A stretch of DNA of 52,441 nt. It comes from a bacterium. GTDB lineage: Bacteria; Armatimonadota; Zipacnadia; Zipacnadales; UBA11051. Positions 25,142 through 34,001 of this stretch are shown here, in pieces; position 1 is the stretch's first letter, and each line of letters begins with the position of its first letter. Both the position numbers and the translations under genes were made by a program. The stretch is taken from contig JAJFUB010000070.1 in assembly GCA_021372615.1 (NCBI GenBank), positions 1 to 52,441 on the forward strand, given 5' to 3'. The notes below the pieces were generated by a model. It was not told where the DNA came from. It saw nothing but the letters and a program-made list of their open reading frames with translations, and made no database searches.

Positions 25142-27376
25142 ATGTCCACGCTCTCCACCCAACGCACGGCCCACGCCCTCCGCCACTTCACGCTGTGCGG
25201 AGCGCTCTGGTCCATCTATGGCCCGAACGCCACGCCCGCGGCGGCCCTCTTTTCCGGCTACGCGCTGAGCATCGGGATCACTGAAGCCCAGGTCGCCTTC
25301 CTGGTCAGCCTCTCGGCGCTCGTGGGCCTGTGGGAGCTGTTCGCTTTCGCCGCCAGCCGCGCCCTCGCCCGCCGGCGCCGGCTGATGGTCGGCCTGGGCA
25401 TCGTCGAGATCACCTCGGCCAGTGCTGTCATCTTCGTCGGCCTGATCGCGCCTCATCTGCGCTTTGCGTGCATGGCCGTGCTGCTCGTCGTCGCCTATGC
25501 CATCGGCCACACCAACAGCCCACCCTTCAACTCGTGGCTGAGCAATGTGCTGCCTGATGAGGTGCGGGGACGGTACATCGGCGGGCGAATGTTCATCATC
25601 AGCATCACCACGATGGTGTATATCTTCCTGGCCAGCACATGGCTCGACTGGCAGCACAAGACCTACGCCGCGTTCGCCGTCATGTTCGTCATCGGCTGGA
25701 TCGCCGGCATCCTGGGCTACCTGCTCCTGCTGGCCACGGCGTACCCGGCCGCCGATGAGGAGCCGCCGGAGAACCCCTGGCGCAGCCTGCGCCTGCCGTT
25801 GCGCAACCACCCGTTCCTCCTGCTGACGGCCTACTTCACCTGCTGGACCGCCGCGGGTTCGATGGCCGGCGCCTTCTACGGCGTCTACATGATCAACCGC
25901 CTGCAGCTCTCGTACGGCGTCATCGCCATCTACACCAACATCACGCTGGCGCTGATGATGGTCGGCTACCTGGCCGCGGGTAGCATCGCCCAACGCTACG
26001 GCTCCAAGCCGCTGACGCAGTTGCTCATCGTGCCCGCGGCGGCCGTGCCGCTGATGTGGGCCTTCGCCACGCCGGAGACGTATGCGTGGATCCTGCCGGT
26101 GGCCTGCCTCATCAACGGGTTCGCGGTGTCGGGGTTGGGCGTGTCGGCCAGCAACCTGCTGTACAAGGTGCTCCCGCGCGGCGAGGGCAACAGCGTGTAC
26201 TTCGGGGCCTGGGCGGCGGCGCTGGCGGTGGGAGCGGCCCTGGGGCCTTTCGTGGGCGGCCTGCTCAAAAGCGCCCTGCCGACCACGGTCACCCTCGGGG
26301 GGATGGGCTTCTCGGAGTTGCAGGTGATCTTCCTGGTGGCCGCCGCCGCTCACGTCGTGGCGATCATCCTGAGTGCCGTGCTCGTCGAGGGTGAGGCCAC
26401 GTCGCCGCGCTACCTGCTCGGCCAGTTCCGCGGCAACCTGCTCTACATGGCCTTCAGCTACGGCCTGTATGCCGTGGCGCGCAAGGACGAGACCCGGGCG
26501 GACGCGCTGCGGCGGCTGGGCCGGGCCGGATCGCCGCTGGTGGTGGACCGCCTGGTGCGCGGCCTGGACCATGTCAGCCCGCAGGTGCGCAAGGGCGCCA
26601 TCCGGGGCCTGGGCGAGGGTCGCTTCGCCGAGGGCGTCGAGCCGCTGGTGCAGGAGTTGCAGGACAAAGAGTCCGACGTGCGCGCCGAGGCGGCCATGGC
26701 GCTGGGGCAGATCGGCGGCGCCCAGCAGCACCTGTTCACGGCCCTGCACGACGACGACCCGCGGGTCCGGCAGAGCGCCGCCACCGGCCTGAGCCAGCTT
26801 GGCACCCCCGAGGCCCGGGAGGCCCTGCTGGAGGCCCTGTGCGAGCAGCCTGACCGCACCCTCTTCCCCACCCTCGTCGAAGCCGTCGCCCGCGGTGAGG
26901 ACCTCCGCGGCGTGGCGCCGGCCCTGGAGGGGCTGGCTCGGCTTACAGCGCCCGTGGTGCGGATGCACGTCATTGACGGCATCTGCCGCATCATCGGCGA
27001 GAAGAACCACTTCTATCGGCTGGCGACGGCGGACGACCTGGCCGAGGGCCGCATGAGAGAGAAGATGATGGCCCGCATCCGCCGCCTGCTGTCGCGGGTG
27101 CGGCGGGCCGATCGGGAGCAGCGTGCGGCACTCCGGGAACTGGGAGCCGAGCTGGAGCACGCGCTGGACCAGGATCGGCTGGGGGACTTCGCGGACGCGG
27201 CCCGCCGCGTGGCCACGCTCGTGGAGGGCATGGCGGAAGCGCCCGAGGTGGCGCGCCACGCGGCCCTGGCCATCCGGCTCTACCTGGACCAGGAGCGCCC
27301 GCCCCACTCCGAACGCGAGCTGGTGGTCTTCCTGGTCATCTGCCTGACGTCGCTCAGCCGCAATGTGGCGGGCTAG
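25142..27376 (+). CDS. MFS transporter fused to C-terminal HEAT repeats
   Basis: 744-residue membrane protein. Residues 1 to about 440 form a 12-helix major facilitator fold (for example VAFLVSLSALVGLWELFAF, MAVLLVVAYAIGHTN, DEVRGRYIGGRMF between helices). From about residue 450 come HEAT-like repeats: ADALRRLGRAGSPLVVDRL, QVRKGAIRGLGEGRFAEGV, DVRAEAAMALGQIGG and RVRQSAATGLSQLGTPEAR. A helical, charged tail follows. MFS proteins move small solutes. The HEAT part may be a scaffold or sensor for a partner protein on the cytoplasmic face. The substrate is unknown. The ATG follows GAGGCGGTAGG. A terminator lies 31 bases after the stop. Confidence 0.85.
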   Translation: MSTLSTQRTAHALRHFTLCGALWSIYGPNATPAAALFSGYALSIGITEAQVAFLVSLSALVGLWELFAFAASRALARRRRLMVGLGIVEITSASAVIFVGLIAPHLRFACMAVLLVVAYAIGHTNSPPFNSWLSNVLPDEVRGRYIGGRMFIISITTMVYIFLASTWLDWQHKTYAAFAVMFVIGWIAGILGYLLLLATAYPAADEEPPENPWRSLRLPLRNHPFLLLTAYFTCWTAAGSMAGAFYGVYMINRLQLSYGVIAIYTNITLALMMVGYLAAGSIAQRYGSKPLTQLLIVPAAAVPLMWAFATPETYAWILPVACLINGFAVSGLGVSASNLLYKVLPRGEGNSVYFGAWAAALAVGAALGPFVGGLLKSALPTTVTLGGMGFSELQVIFLVAAAAHVVAIILSAVLVEGEATSPRYLLGQFRGNLLYMAFSYGLYAVARKDETRADALRRLGRAGSPLVVDRLVRGLDHVSPQVRKGAIRGLGEGRFAEGVEPLVQELQDKESDVRAEAAMALGQIGGAQQHLFTALHDDDPRVRQSAATGLSQLGTPEAREALLEALCEQPDRTLFPTLVEAVARGEDLRGVAPALEGLARLTAPVVRMHVIDGICRIIGEKNHFYRLATADDLAEGRMREKMMARIRRLLSRVRRADREQRAALRELGAELEHALDQDRLGDFADAARRVATLVEGMAEAPEVARHAALAIRLYLDQERPPHSERELVVFLVICLTSLSRNVAG

Positions 27377-27406
27377 CCGCGGGGGCATGCCGGCCGCACA
27401 AACCAC

Positions 27407-27432
27407 AACTGCCCACCGTCAGGCGGGCAGTT
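27407..27432. terminator. Intrinsic terminator between convergent genes
   Basis: AACTGCCCACC, loop GTCA, GGCGGGCAGTT (one mismatch), then TCTT. It serves the MFS-HEAT gene and possibly the convergent PEP-CTERM gene. Confidence 0.75.
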
Positions 27433-27457
27433 TCTTGGACGGCTCATACGGAGGGGG

Positions 27458-28162
27458 TCAGCCCTCGGTTGCGGCTCGCCGCCGACGCCAGGCTGCGAAC
27501 ACCGCCAGGCCCACGGGCAGTAGAACCAGCGTCGTCGGCTCCGGCGAGAACTCCTCCCCCGGGTAGCCCGACAGGTCCGGAGCTACGTCCACTACCCCCC
27601 TGTCACCCGCCAATGCACTCACCATCCGGAAGTAGTTGACCCCGTTCTCGTTGCCGATCGTGTCGCTCACCGACAGCGCGAACTCGACGAAGTTGTCCGG
27701 GTGCCCGGCCGTGCCGTCGCCCTTCATGGCGGCGATGTAGGTGGGGTTGTCCAGATCGAAGTTGCTCGTGACCGGGTTCCACACGTAGGCTGTCGGCGCG
27801 CTCGAGTTATCGTAGTCCCACTGGATGAAGTAGTCGACGCCGCTCCAGCGGTTGCCGATACCCCCGGTGGAGGCGTTCATGTCCACATCAAGCAACATGC
27901 GGGTGTAGATGCCCGCACCGGGCGACGGCACCGTCCCCGCCGTGTAGTACGAGAAGCAGATGCGGTTCTGGTCGGTGTCGGCCTCGTGACCGATCCAGAT
28001 GATGTCGTAGGCCGCGTCGGCACTGTCCAGGTCTACCGGGTCAGTTGCGGACCAGTCCGGGCTGCCCCAGTCGGCGTCCGACCCGTCGATGGTGATGACT
28101 TCCGCGTGCGCCCACCCCGCAACCAGCACGACCACTGAGAGCGCCAGAGCAGACCGCACCAT
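27458..28162 (-). CDS. PEP-CTERM sorting-domain protein
   Basis: 234-residue exported protein. The signal peptide (VRSALALSVVVLVAGWAHA) is followed by a beta-rich domain rich in Asp, Asn and Trp (for example DGSDADWGSPDW and RMLLDVDMNAS). At the C-terminus is the PEP-CTERM signal: P-E-P, a hydrophobic helix (TTLVLLPVGLAVFAAW) and RRRR. Such proteins are cut by exosortase and delivered to the envelope or extracellular matrix. No exosortase gene is in the window. The ATG at 28162 was chosen for its AGGAAGGGA site. The mature domain resembles calcium- or sugar-binding beta-sandwiches but I cannot name it. Confidence 0.85.
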   Translation of the reverse strand: MVRSALALSVVVLVAGWAHAEVITIDGSDADWGSPDWSATDPVDLDSADAAYDIIWIGHEADTDQNRICFSYYTAGTVPSPGAGIYTRMLLDVDMNASTGGIGNRWSGVDYFIQWDYDNSSAPTAYVWNPVTSNFDLDNPTYIAAMKGDGTAGHPDNFVEFALSVSDTIGNENGVNYFRMVSALAGDRGVVDVAPDLSGYPGEEFSPEPTTLVLLPVGLAVFAAWRRRRAATEG

Positions 28163-28302
28163 GGGAGGTCCCTTCCTGTAGCGCAAGTGGTGATGCCTCT
28201 AGGCCAGGTAGCCAGCCCACTGGCATTCGGACTATGAACGATAGCCTACCCCCATGCGCTGCAGTTGTCAATACCTCCACAGAGGCCGCGCTGCGACGTG
28301 CC

Positions 28303-28926
28303 CTAGCCCCGACTCAGCGCCGCGAACACCCCGAGGCCGATATACACGAACGCCGCGGCATAGCGGCTGACCCACGCCCAACGGCTGGCCCCGTTCACGC
28401 TGTGCCTGACCGTGCCCGCCAGCAGCGCCCACAGGCCGTCCCCCACGGTGGCCATCGCCACGAAGAGGACACCCAAGGTCAGCAGTTGCAGGGGCATGCT
28501 CCCCCGTGTCGGATCGGCGAACTGCGGCAGGAACGCGATGAAGAACAGCGCGGGCTTGGGGTTCAGCAGCGCCACGACGAGGCCGGAGGTGTACGTGCGG
28601 CCGAAGTCCTGCGGGGCGGCCGCAGCGGCGTCCGCTGCTCCGCTCGCCAGGACCCGCCGCACCCCCAGGTAGACCAGATACGCCGCGCCCGCGTAGCGCA
28701 CGACCGCGAACGCCACCGGCGAGGACAGCACCAGCGCCGACAGGCCGAGGGCGCTGGCGACGGCCTGGCAGAGGTTCCCCGTCTCAATCCCGGCGACCGA
28801 GGCCAGGCCGGCACGGCGTCCCTGGCTGAGGCTGCGGGTCACGATGTAGAGCACGGCCGGCCCCGGCGTCGCAATCAGGATCACGGAGGCGGCCACGAAC
28901 AGCGGCAGCCGGGTCAGGTCGAGCAC
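28303..28926 (-). CDS. LysE/RhtB-family exporter
   Basis: 207-residue membrane protein of the LysE/RhtB family of amino acid or amino-acid-derivative exporters. Characteristic start: VAASVILIATPGPAVLYIVTRSL, followed by GIETGNLCQAVASALGLSAL, YAGAAYLVYLGVRRVL and GLVVALLNPKPALFFIAFLPQF. Five to six membrane helices are expected. It starts with GTG ten bases after the large lipoprotein gene and is probably cotranscribed with it. Its substrate cannot be told from sequence. Confidence 0.92.
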   Translation of the reverse strand: MLDLTRLPLFVAASVILIATPGPAVLYIVTRSLSQGRRAGLASVAGIETGNLCQAVASALGLSALVLSSPVAFAVVRYAGAAYLVYLGVRRVLASGAADAAAAAPQDFGRTYTSGLVVALLNPKPALFFIAFLPQFADPTRGSMPLQLLTLGVLFVAMATVGDGLWALLAGTVRHSVNGASRWAWVSRYAAAFVYIGLGVFAALSRG

Positions 28927-28936
28927 GTCGGCTCTC

Positions 28937-31900
28937 TCACGGCGCGGCCACCTGCGCTGTCTTCTGCACCGTCATCCCTGACACCCACTCCCGCACTTCG
29001 ACGCGCCAGGCGCCCGGCGCGGCCGTCAGCGGCAGTCGCAGCGGCAGGTCCAGCACGCCGCTTTCGACCCGCGTGTAGCGCTGGACGCCCTTCCACTCGC
29101 CCTCCGGCGAGGTCACCGTCACTTCCACGAGCTGCCGCCCGGCCACTGGCTTGCCAGACTTGTCCAGCACCCGTACCTTGAGCGGGCTCTCGGTCCCCGG
29201 CTTGAGCGTGGCCGGCAGTTCCACAGCCACCCGCGCGATGGGCTGGGGCAAGAGCGCGATCACCGCCGCCGCACCCGGCGCGAGTTGCAGCGTGAACTGC
29301 TGCTTGCCGCCATCCGTCGCCTGCCCGCCACCGGTCGCGTGGGCGCGCGTGTCCTCACGCGCGCGAATCGCCTCATGCTTCAGCACATCATACACCGCCA
29401 CCCCCGCCGGCACCGTGACTGTCACGTCCTGCGGCAGCCCCCGGTCGCGCAGCGGGCCGCCGCCGTCGGCCGGCATCTGCGTGATCTTGAAGCGCTCCTG
29501 CTGTGGTCCCGGCTCGCGGTGGTCGTTGATGACGAACAGGAAGCGGGCCGCGCCGCATTCGCGGGTGTAGGTGAAGACCTGGTCCTGCGGCTCGACCTGC
29601 GCGAACCGGGGGACGCTGCCGCGCATCTGCCGGGCCCAGCCGCCCCATTCGCGTTCCTGCGTCTCCTGCGGGTCGGCCTGAGTGGCGATGGCGACGCGCT
29701 GGACGCCCGGGATGTCGGCCCGCAGCGCCTGGTCGGCGATGACCTTGCCGCCCTGCCTGGCGTAGGCCACCAGGGCCTTGTAGGTCTTCTCGGGCAGGCA
29801 GTACGCCCCCGGCACCACGACGGCCCGGTAGCGGCTCAGCCACCCCGCCTCGGCGTGGGCGTCGGTGATCCAGTCAAAGGGCAGCCGCGCGCGGGCCAGG
29901 ATGCGCCCGGTGTTGCGGCTGACCCAGTGGCGTATCCAGTTGTCGGTGATGCCCGGCTGCGTGAAGTCCAGCCCCTCGGTCTCCAGCATCGCCACGGCCG
30001 GTTGTTCGAGCGGCAGGCCGCCGACGAGCGTGCCGATGGGCTCGATCAGTCCGTACGTCTCGGCCATCACTTGGTCGCAGGCCGGGTCATAGACTTCGGT
30101 CTTGCGCTCGCCGAGGCCGTAGATGCCCACGCTGTCGGACGGGCAGGCCACCGACAGCCACAGGCTCTCCCGCAGGCAGTCGGGGCTGAGGCACAGCACC
30201 TTGCGCTTGCCGCTGCCGTCATCCACCCACAGGCCGTTGCCATCGTCCCAGTAGACCGTCCCCGGCATGGCCTCGAAGCGCTTGCCCAGTAGCTTGGCCA
30301 TGTTGGCCGTGTGGCTGAAGCGCGCCACGAGGCCCTCGGGGACCTTGGGGTAGCCCCAATAGTCGATCATATCCATGTCGGCGAACTGGCTCACGGCCTG
30401 GGGCTGGTCGGAGTAGTAGACGACCTGCAGCCCCTCCTGCTTCATCCAGCGCGCCAGTTGGTTGTTGAACAGCCACCAGCCCATCCCCCGCTCGCCCCAC
30501 CAGTGCAGGAACTTGTAGGCGGGGACGTCGTCGCTGAGCACCGCCGGGAAGCCGCCCTCCTTGGGGGGTGCGGCATGGACCGGGCTCCGCCCGATCTCCG
30601 GTGGGATCGCCGACAGGCCCGTCTCCTGCTTCATCCAGGCGTAGAACCACGGCTCGTCCTCAGGCTTGGGGAAGGGCGGATCGCCCATCTCCGAGTTGAC
30701 CAGGCAGGACCACACGTTGGGGTTCGCCATCGTGGCGCGGGCCGTGGCCCGGGCGATGCTCTCGCTGCGGCCGCGGTTCCACGGTGACCACGGATGCGGC
30801 ACGGCCTCGCGGATGTCAATACGCGAGTTGGCCCACAGACCGCGCTCGAGCAGCTCGCGCTGGGCCCCGGCCCCGCCGACCACTGCCGCGTTCAGGCCGA
30901 TCTTCTCCAGATCGTCGGTCCCACCCCAACCGTAGATGATGAACCGTCCCTGCGGCTCCTCGAAGACCTCGATCTCGTCCTCGACCACACACCGGGCGTC
31001 TCCCCCGCTGACCTCGACCCTGAACGGGTACCTCCCCGGTGGCATGAGCCAGGGCTTGAACTTCAGCAGCAGGGGCTTGGCGGCCGAGGCCTGGCCGGTC
31101 GCTTTGGCCCCGAAGGCCGGGGCGGCGGCGCTGATGCTGACCGTCCGGTCGGCAAGCTTGGGGGCCAGGGGCAGCACGGCCTCGGCTTCGGAGCGAAGGA
31201 AGGTCAGCCGTGCCGGCTGCCGCAGGTGCAGGGCGGGCGGGGGCAGCTCGTCGGACAGGGGCTTGTCGCGCTGGGCTAACTGGGCCACCTCCGCGTCGCT
31301 GAACCGGCGGGCAAACAGGCACACTTCGTCGAGATCGCCGGACATGGGGGCTCGCTCCAGGAAGCTGCCCCCCAGGCGGATGGTCGTGCCATAGGCCGGT
31401 CTGCCATACTCCACGCTGCAGCGCCCCAGGCGCACGCCGTCGCAGTAGGCGACGGCCTCCTGCTCGTCCCAGGCCAGGGCCAGGTGGTGCCAGCCGTCGT
31501 GCGCGCCGGGCTCCAGCAGCCGCTTGTCCAGGTCGCCGACGCTCATGCGCCCCTTCTGGAAGCGGCTGGCCCACCCGTTGCACGCGTACCACATGCCTCC
31601 GCCGACCGTCCACACCGGCGCGAACCAGCCGGTGCCGAGGGCCAGCGCCGGACCGACGGGGCGCATGCCGCCGCACTCGTCAGGCAGCGGCCGCACCCAG
31701 CAGGCGACGGTACCGGTGCGGCCCTCGAAGTCGCAGCGATCCGCTGCGAAGTCCAGCCATCCTGCCGGGAGGCGCTCCCCGCCCGGGAGCCAAGTCGTGG
31801 GCGCGGTGTTGGAGGTCGGGTAGACCGCGACCTGCTCGAGCTGCAGGCTGTCCGCCAGCACGGCCGCCGGCGCCCCCTCCAGCAGCTCCAGCCCGCCCAC

Positions 31901-32560
31901 CAGCTTCTGCGCCTTGCGCCGGTTGTCCAGCTCCAGCAGCGCCATGACGCGCTGCCACTGGCCGCTCAGGACCAGTTCCCCCGGCTGCGTCACAGTGGCG
32001 AAGGGTGGCGTGACCTTGGCCTTGGGATCCTTCTCCAGCGCGGTCTTGTTCGCGGCCTCGATCGTCTCGCGCCAGTTACCACCCTCCAACTCGTCCCGCA
32101 GCGTCAGCCGTACCTTCGCGCCGGGCTTGTCGGCGCGCAGGTACGCGGAGAGTACAAACGTCATCGTGGGGCGGTGGGGGTTCTGGGCCTGGAGGTCGCG
32201 GGGCGACAGCGTCCACAGCACGCCCGGGGCCGGAGCGGCGGCCTGCAGGGCGCTGCCCTGCTTCGCGGACTTCGGAGGCAACGTCGTGAGTCGCACGTTC
32301 GGACCTGCCACGAAGCCGTCGAGGCCGGTGTCCACGGAGGCCTGGTTGGCGGTCAGCAGGTTCGCGCGGGCGGGCTCCATCCGGTAGGCGCGCAGGAACC
32401 GCCCCGGCACGCGCGGTCGTTCGGGGAGTTCCAGTCGCCAGCCCCGCCCGCACTGCCCGCTGTACCCGTCCTCAAAGCCGGTGTAGAAGATCAAGCCAGA
32501 GACGTCGGCCCGGCACGCGGAGAGCGCGCAGACGAACCAGAGCGGCCACAGGCGACGCAT
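28937..32560 (-). CDS. Large LamG/glycosidase-like lipoprotein
   Basis: 1207-residue predicted lipoprotein. The signal ends in the lipobox L-S-A-C (C17). A LamG/concanavalin-like sandwich lies at about residues 275-430 (FEGRTGTVACWVRPL, GWHHLALAWDEQEAVAYCDG, TIRLGGSFLER, DLDEVCLFARRFSD). The central part looks like a glycosidase barrel (CLVNSEMGDPPFPKPEDE, VVYYSDQPQ, DMDMIDYWGYP). A Rossmann-like segment (YRAVVVPGAYCLPEKTYKAL, YARQGGKVIADQAL) is like the trimerisation domain of GH42 enzymes, then Ig-like strands follow. The Glu in N-S-E is a candidate acid/base. It probably acts on polysaccharide outside the cytoplasmic membrane. Enzyme family and substrate are uncertain. Confidence 0.78.
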   Translation of the reverse strand: MRRLWPLWFVCALSACRADVSGLIFYTGFEDGYSGQCGRGWRLELPERPRVPGRFLRAYRMEPARANLLTANQASVDTGLDGFVAGPNVRLTTLPPKSAKQGSALQAAAPAPGVLWTLSPRDLQAQNPHRPTMTFVLSAYLRADKPGAKVRLTLRDELEGGNWRETIEAANKTALEKDPKAKVTPPFATVTQPGELVLSGQWQRVMALLELDNRRKAQKLVGGLELLEGAPAAVLADSLQLEQVAVYPTSNTAPTTWLPGGERLPAGWLDFAADRCDFEGRTGTVACWVRPLPDECGGMRPVGPALALGTGWFAPVWTVGGGMWYACNGWASRFQKGRMSVGDLDKRLLEPGAHDGWHHLALAWDEQEAVAYCDGVRLGRCSVEYGRPAYGTTIRLGGSFLERAPMSGDLDEVCLFARRFSDAEVAQLAQRDKPLSDELPPPALHLRQPARLTFLRSEAEAVLPLAPKLADRTVSISAAAPAFGAKATGQASAAKPLLLKFKPWLMPPGRYPFRVEVSGGDARCVVEDEIEVFEEPQGRFIIYGWGGTDDLEKIGLNAAVVGGAGAQRELLERGLWANSRIDIREAVPHPWSPWNRGRSESIARATARATMANPNVWSCLVNSEMGDPPFPKPEDEPWFYAWMKQETGLSAIPPEIGRSPVHAAPPKEGGFPAVLSDDVPAYKFLHWWGERGMGWWLFNNQLARWMKQEGLQVVYYSDQPQAVSQFADMDMIDYWGYPKVPEGLVARFSHTANMAKLLGKRFEAMPGTVYWDDGNGLWVDDGSGKRKVLCLSPDCLRESLWLSVACPSDSVGIYGLGERKTEVYDPACDQVMAETYGLIEPIGTLVGGLPLEQPAVAMLETEGLDFTQPGITDNWIRHWVSRNTGRILARARLPFDWITDAHAEAGWLSRYRAVVVPGAYCLPEKTYKALVAYARQGGKVIADQALRADIPGVQRVAIATQADPQETQEREWGGWARQMRGSVPRFAQVEPQDQVFTYTRECGAARFLFVINDHREPGPQQERFKITQMPADGGGPLRDRGLPQDVTVTVPAGVAVYDVLKHEAIRAREDTRAHATGGGQATDGGKQQFTLQLAPGAAAVIALLPQPIARVAVELPATLKPGTESPLKVRVLDKSGKPVAGRQLVEVTVTSPEGEWKGVQRYTRVESGVLDLPLRLPLTAAPGAWRVEVREWVSGMTVQKTAQVAAP

Positions 32561-32584
32561 GGGAAGCCTCCAGGGGGGAAGGGG

Positions 32585-32860
32585 CTAGCTGGTGTCGCGG
32601 AGATGCTCGTGGGGGTTGACGCCGATGCTCAGCAGGTACTCGTCAATGGCCCGGTGCTTGGCGAGCGCCGTGGCCAGGGTCACCAACTCCGCCGGGTCGG
32701 TCTCGTGCAGGTCTACGGTGCCGATCTGGGCGAGCTCGTGCAGGCAGGCGCGGAAGTCCACCGTCCGTGTTACCTTCTCGCCGCGGATGGTGTCATCAAT
32801 CTCGATCTCCACCGTTGCCGGCAGCTCAATCTTGGTCAGCAGACGGGCGCGAATGGCCAT
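32585..32860 (-). CDS. Small hypothetical protein
   Basis: 91-residue, mildly acidic protein with mixed alpha/beta composition: a strand-like IELPATVEIEIDDTI, then a helical second half (ELVTLATALAKHRAIDEYLL). I do not recognise a family. No signal peptide or membrane helix is seen. It has GGAGATG upstream of the ATG and starts a run that continues into the large lipoprotein gene 24 bases away, so it is probably real and coexpressed with it. Confidence 0.6.
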   Translation of the reverse strand: MAIRARLLTKIELPATVEIEIDDTIRGEKVTRTVDFRACLHELAQIGTVDLHETDPAELVTLATALAKHRAIDEYLLSIGVNPHEHLRDTS

Positions 32861-32930
32861 GGGTTCATCTCCGTGAGGTGCAGTAGAGAGAGTGGAGCGG
32901 TACAGATAGTCGTGCGGTGTTGCCAGCCCC

Positions 32931-34001
32931 CTAACGCTTGGGCAGCGCCTCCAGGAGTACGTCGAAGCTGCGCTCGGCGGCGGCCTTCAGGTCGTCGAGA
33001 CGGCTTCCCCCCTGGTCGCGGTCGCGGGCGGCCAGCGAGTCCGCGAGGCAGTGCTCCAGGCGCTCGGGCGTCACCTCATCCAGGTGCAGCACCGGCAGAC
33101 CGCCGCGGCGGGCAAATACGTCCACTTTCGGGTCGTACGAGATCGCCACCGCCGGGGTCTGCACGGCAGCGGCGAAGATCATGGCGTGCAGGCGCATGCC
33201 GATGACGGCGCGCGCGCCTTTGATGACCGCCACGGAGTCCGCGGGACTGAGCAGGTCGCGCGGCAGGTGCACCCGGTTGGGCAGCATGCGCGACAGGTCC
33301 AGGGCCAGCGGCAGATCGCGCTCGAACTGGAAGGGCAGCACCAGCAGGGCTTCGTCGCGGCGGCGTAGTAGCTCCACCAGATGCGGCAGGAGAGCCTGCA
33401 GGCCCGGCCATTCGCGCAGGGCGATGACCATGTAGGGCTGGTCGGGCGACAGGTCAAGCTGCCGCAGAAGCTCCTCACGCCGCTCCTCATCCGAGGGCGC
33501 AACCAGCAGCCCGGGATCCGCGGTCACCTGGACCTCGGGCCGCGACAGACCCCACTCGCGCAGCATCCGTGCCGACTCGTCATCGCGCACGGTGACGGCC
33601 CGCGCCCGACGCAGATTGCGCACCGTCACACCGCGCAGAAAGGCGCTCCGCAGCGGCCCGATGCCCTGCGCGAAGATCATGTACGGGGTGCGTGCCAGGC
33701 GCGCCATGTGCAGCACGCCCAGGTAGTAGATGGGCGACTGGGGGCTCGTCACGTCCTGCAGCAGGCTGCCCCCGCCCTGGATGAGGAAGTCCGCCCGGCG
33801 CAACTCGGACCAGATCACCGGCGTGCGCCACCGGTCTGCGGCATCCACACCGTACTCAGCGCTCGTAGCCGGCGGATCAGCCGACAGGACACACAACTCC
33901 ACCTCCGGCAAGCGGCGGCGTAGGCCCTCGATGATCCCGGCCAGCACCGCCTCATCGCCGGTATTCCGGAAGCCGTAGTAGCCTGACAGGAGTATCCTCA
34001 T
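32931..34001 (-). CDS. csaB: Polysaccharide pyruvyl transferase CsaB
   Basis: 356-residue member of the polysaccharide pyruvyl transferase family (PF04230, CsaB-like). Recognisable segments: MRILLSGYYGFRNTGDEAVL at the start, DFLIQGGGSLLQDVTS, IFAQGIGPL, VTVRDDESARML and IGMRLHAMIFAA. CsaB adds pyruvate to a cell-wall polysaccharide, which in Gram-positive-like bacteria anchors SLH-domain S-layer proteins. The start was set at 34001 because homology begins there and its ATGA overlaps the TGA of the upstream gene, a coupling signal. The pairing with a DUF5693 membrane protein is well known in other genomes. No SLH protein is in the window. Confidence 0.92.
   Translation of the reverse strand: MRILLSGYYGFRNTGDEAVLAGIIEGLRRRLPEVELCVLSADPPATSAEYGVDAADRWRTPVIWSELRRADFLIQGGGSLLQDVTSPQSPIYYLGVLHMARLARTPYMIFAQGIGPLRSAFLRGVTVRNLRRARAVTVRDDESARMLREWGLSRPEVQVTADPGLLVAPSDEERREELLRQLDLSPDQPYMVIALREWPGLQALLPHLVELLRRRDEALLVLPFQFERDLPLALDLSRMLPNRVHLPRDLLSPADSVAVIKGARAVIGMRLHAMIFAAAVQTPAVAISYDPKVDVFARRGGLPVLHLDEVTPERLEHCLADSLAARDRDQGGSRLDDLKAAAERSFDVLLEALPKR

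Noticed and set aside
25106-27406. 766-codon minus-strand open frame opposite the MFS-HEAT gene
   Set aside because: The translation is His/Gln/Arg-rich without domains and lies fully antisense to a gene with clear membrane helices and HEAT motifs; high GC content explains the open frame.
27733-27927. Small open frames in the spacer-like and antisense regions, such as 47733-47927 plus
   Set aside because: No ribosome site, no conserved composition, and they overlap a predicted regulatory spacer or known genes.
31484-33205. 573-codon plus-strand open frame opposite the large lipoprotein and csaB
   Set aside because: It spans three minus-strand genes with recognisable motifs and itself shows none.
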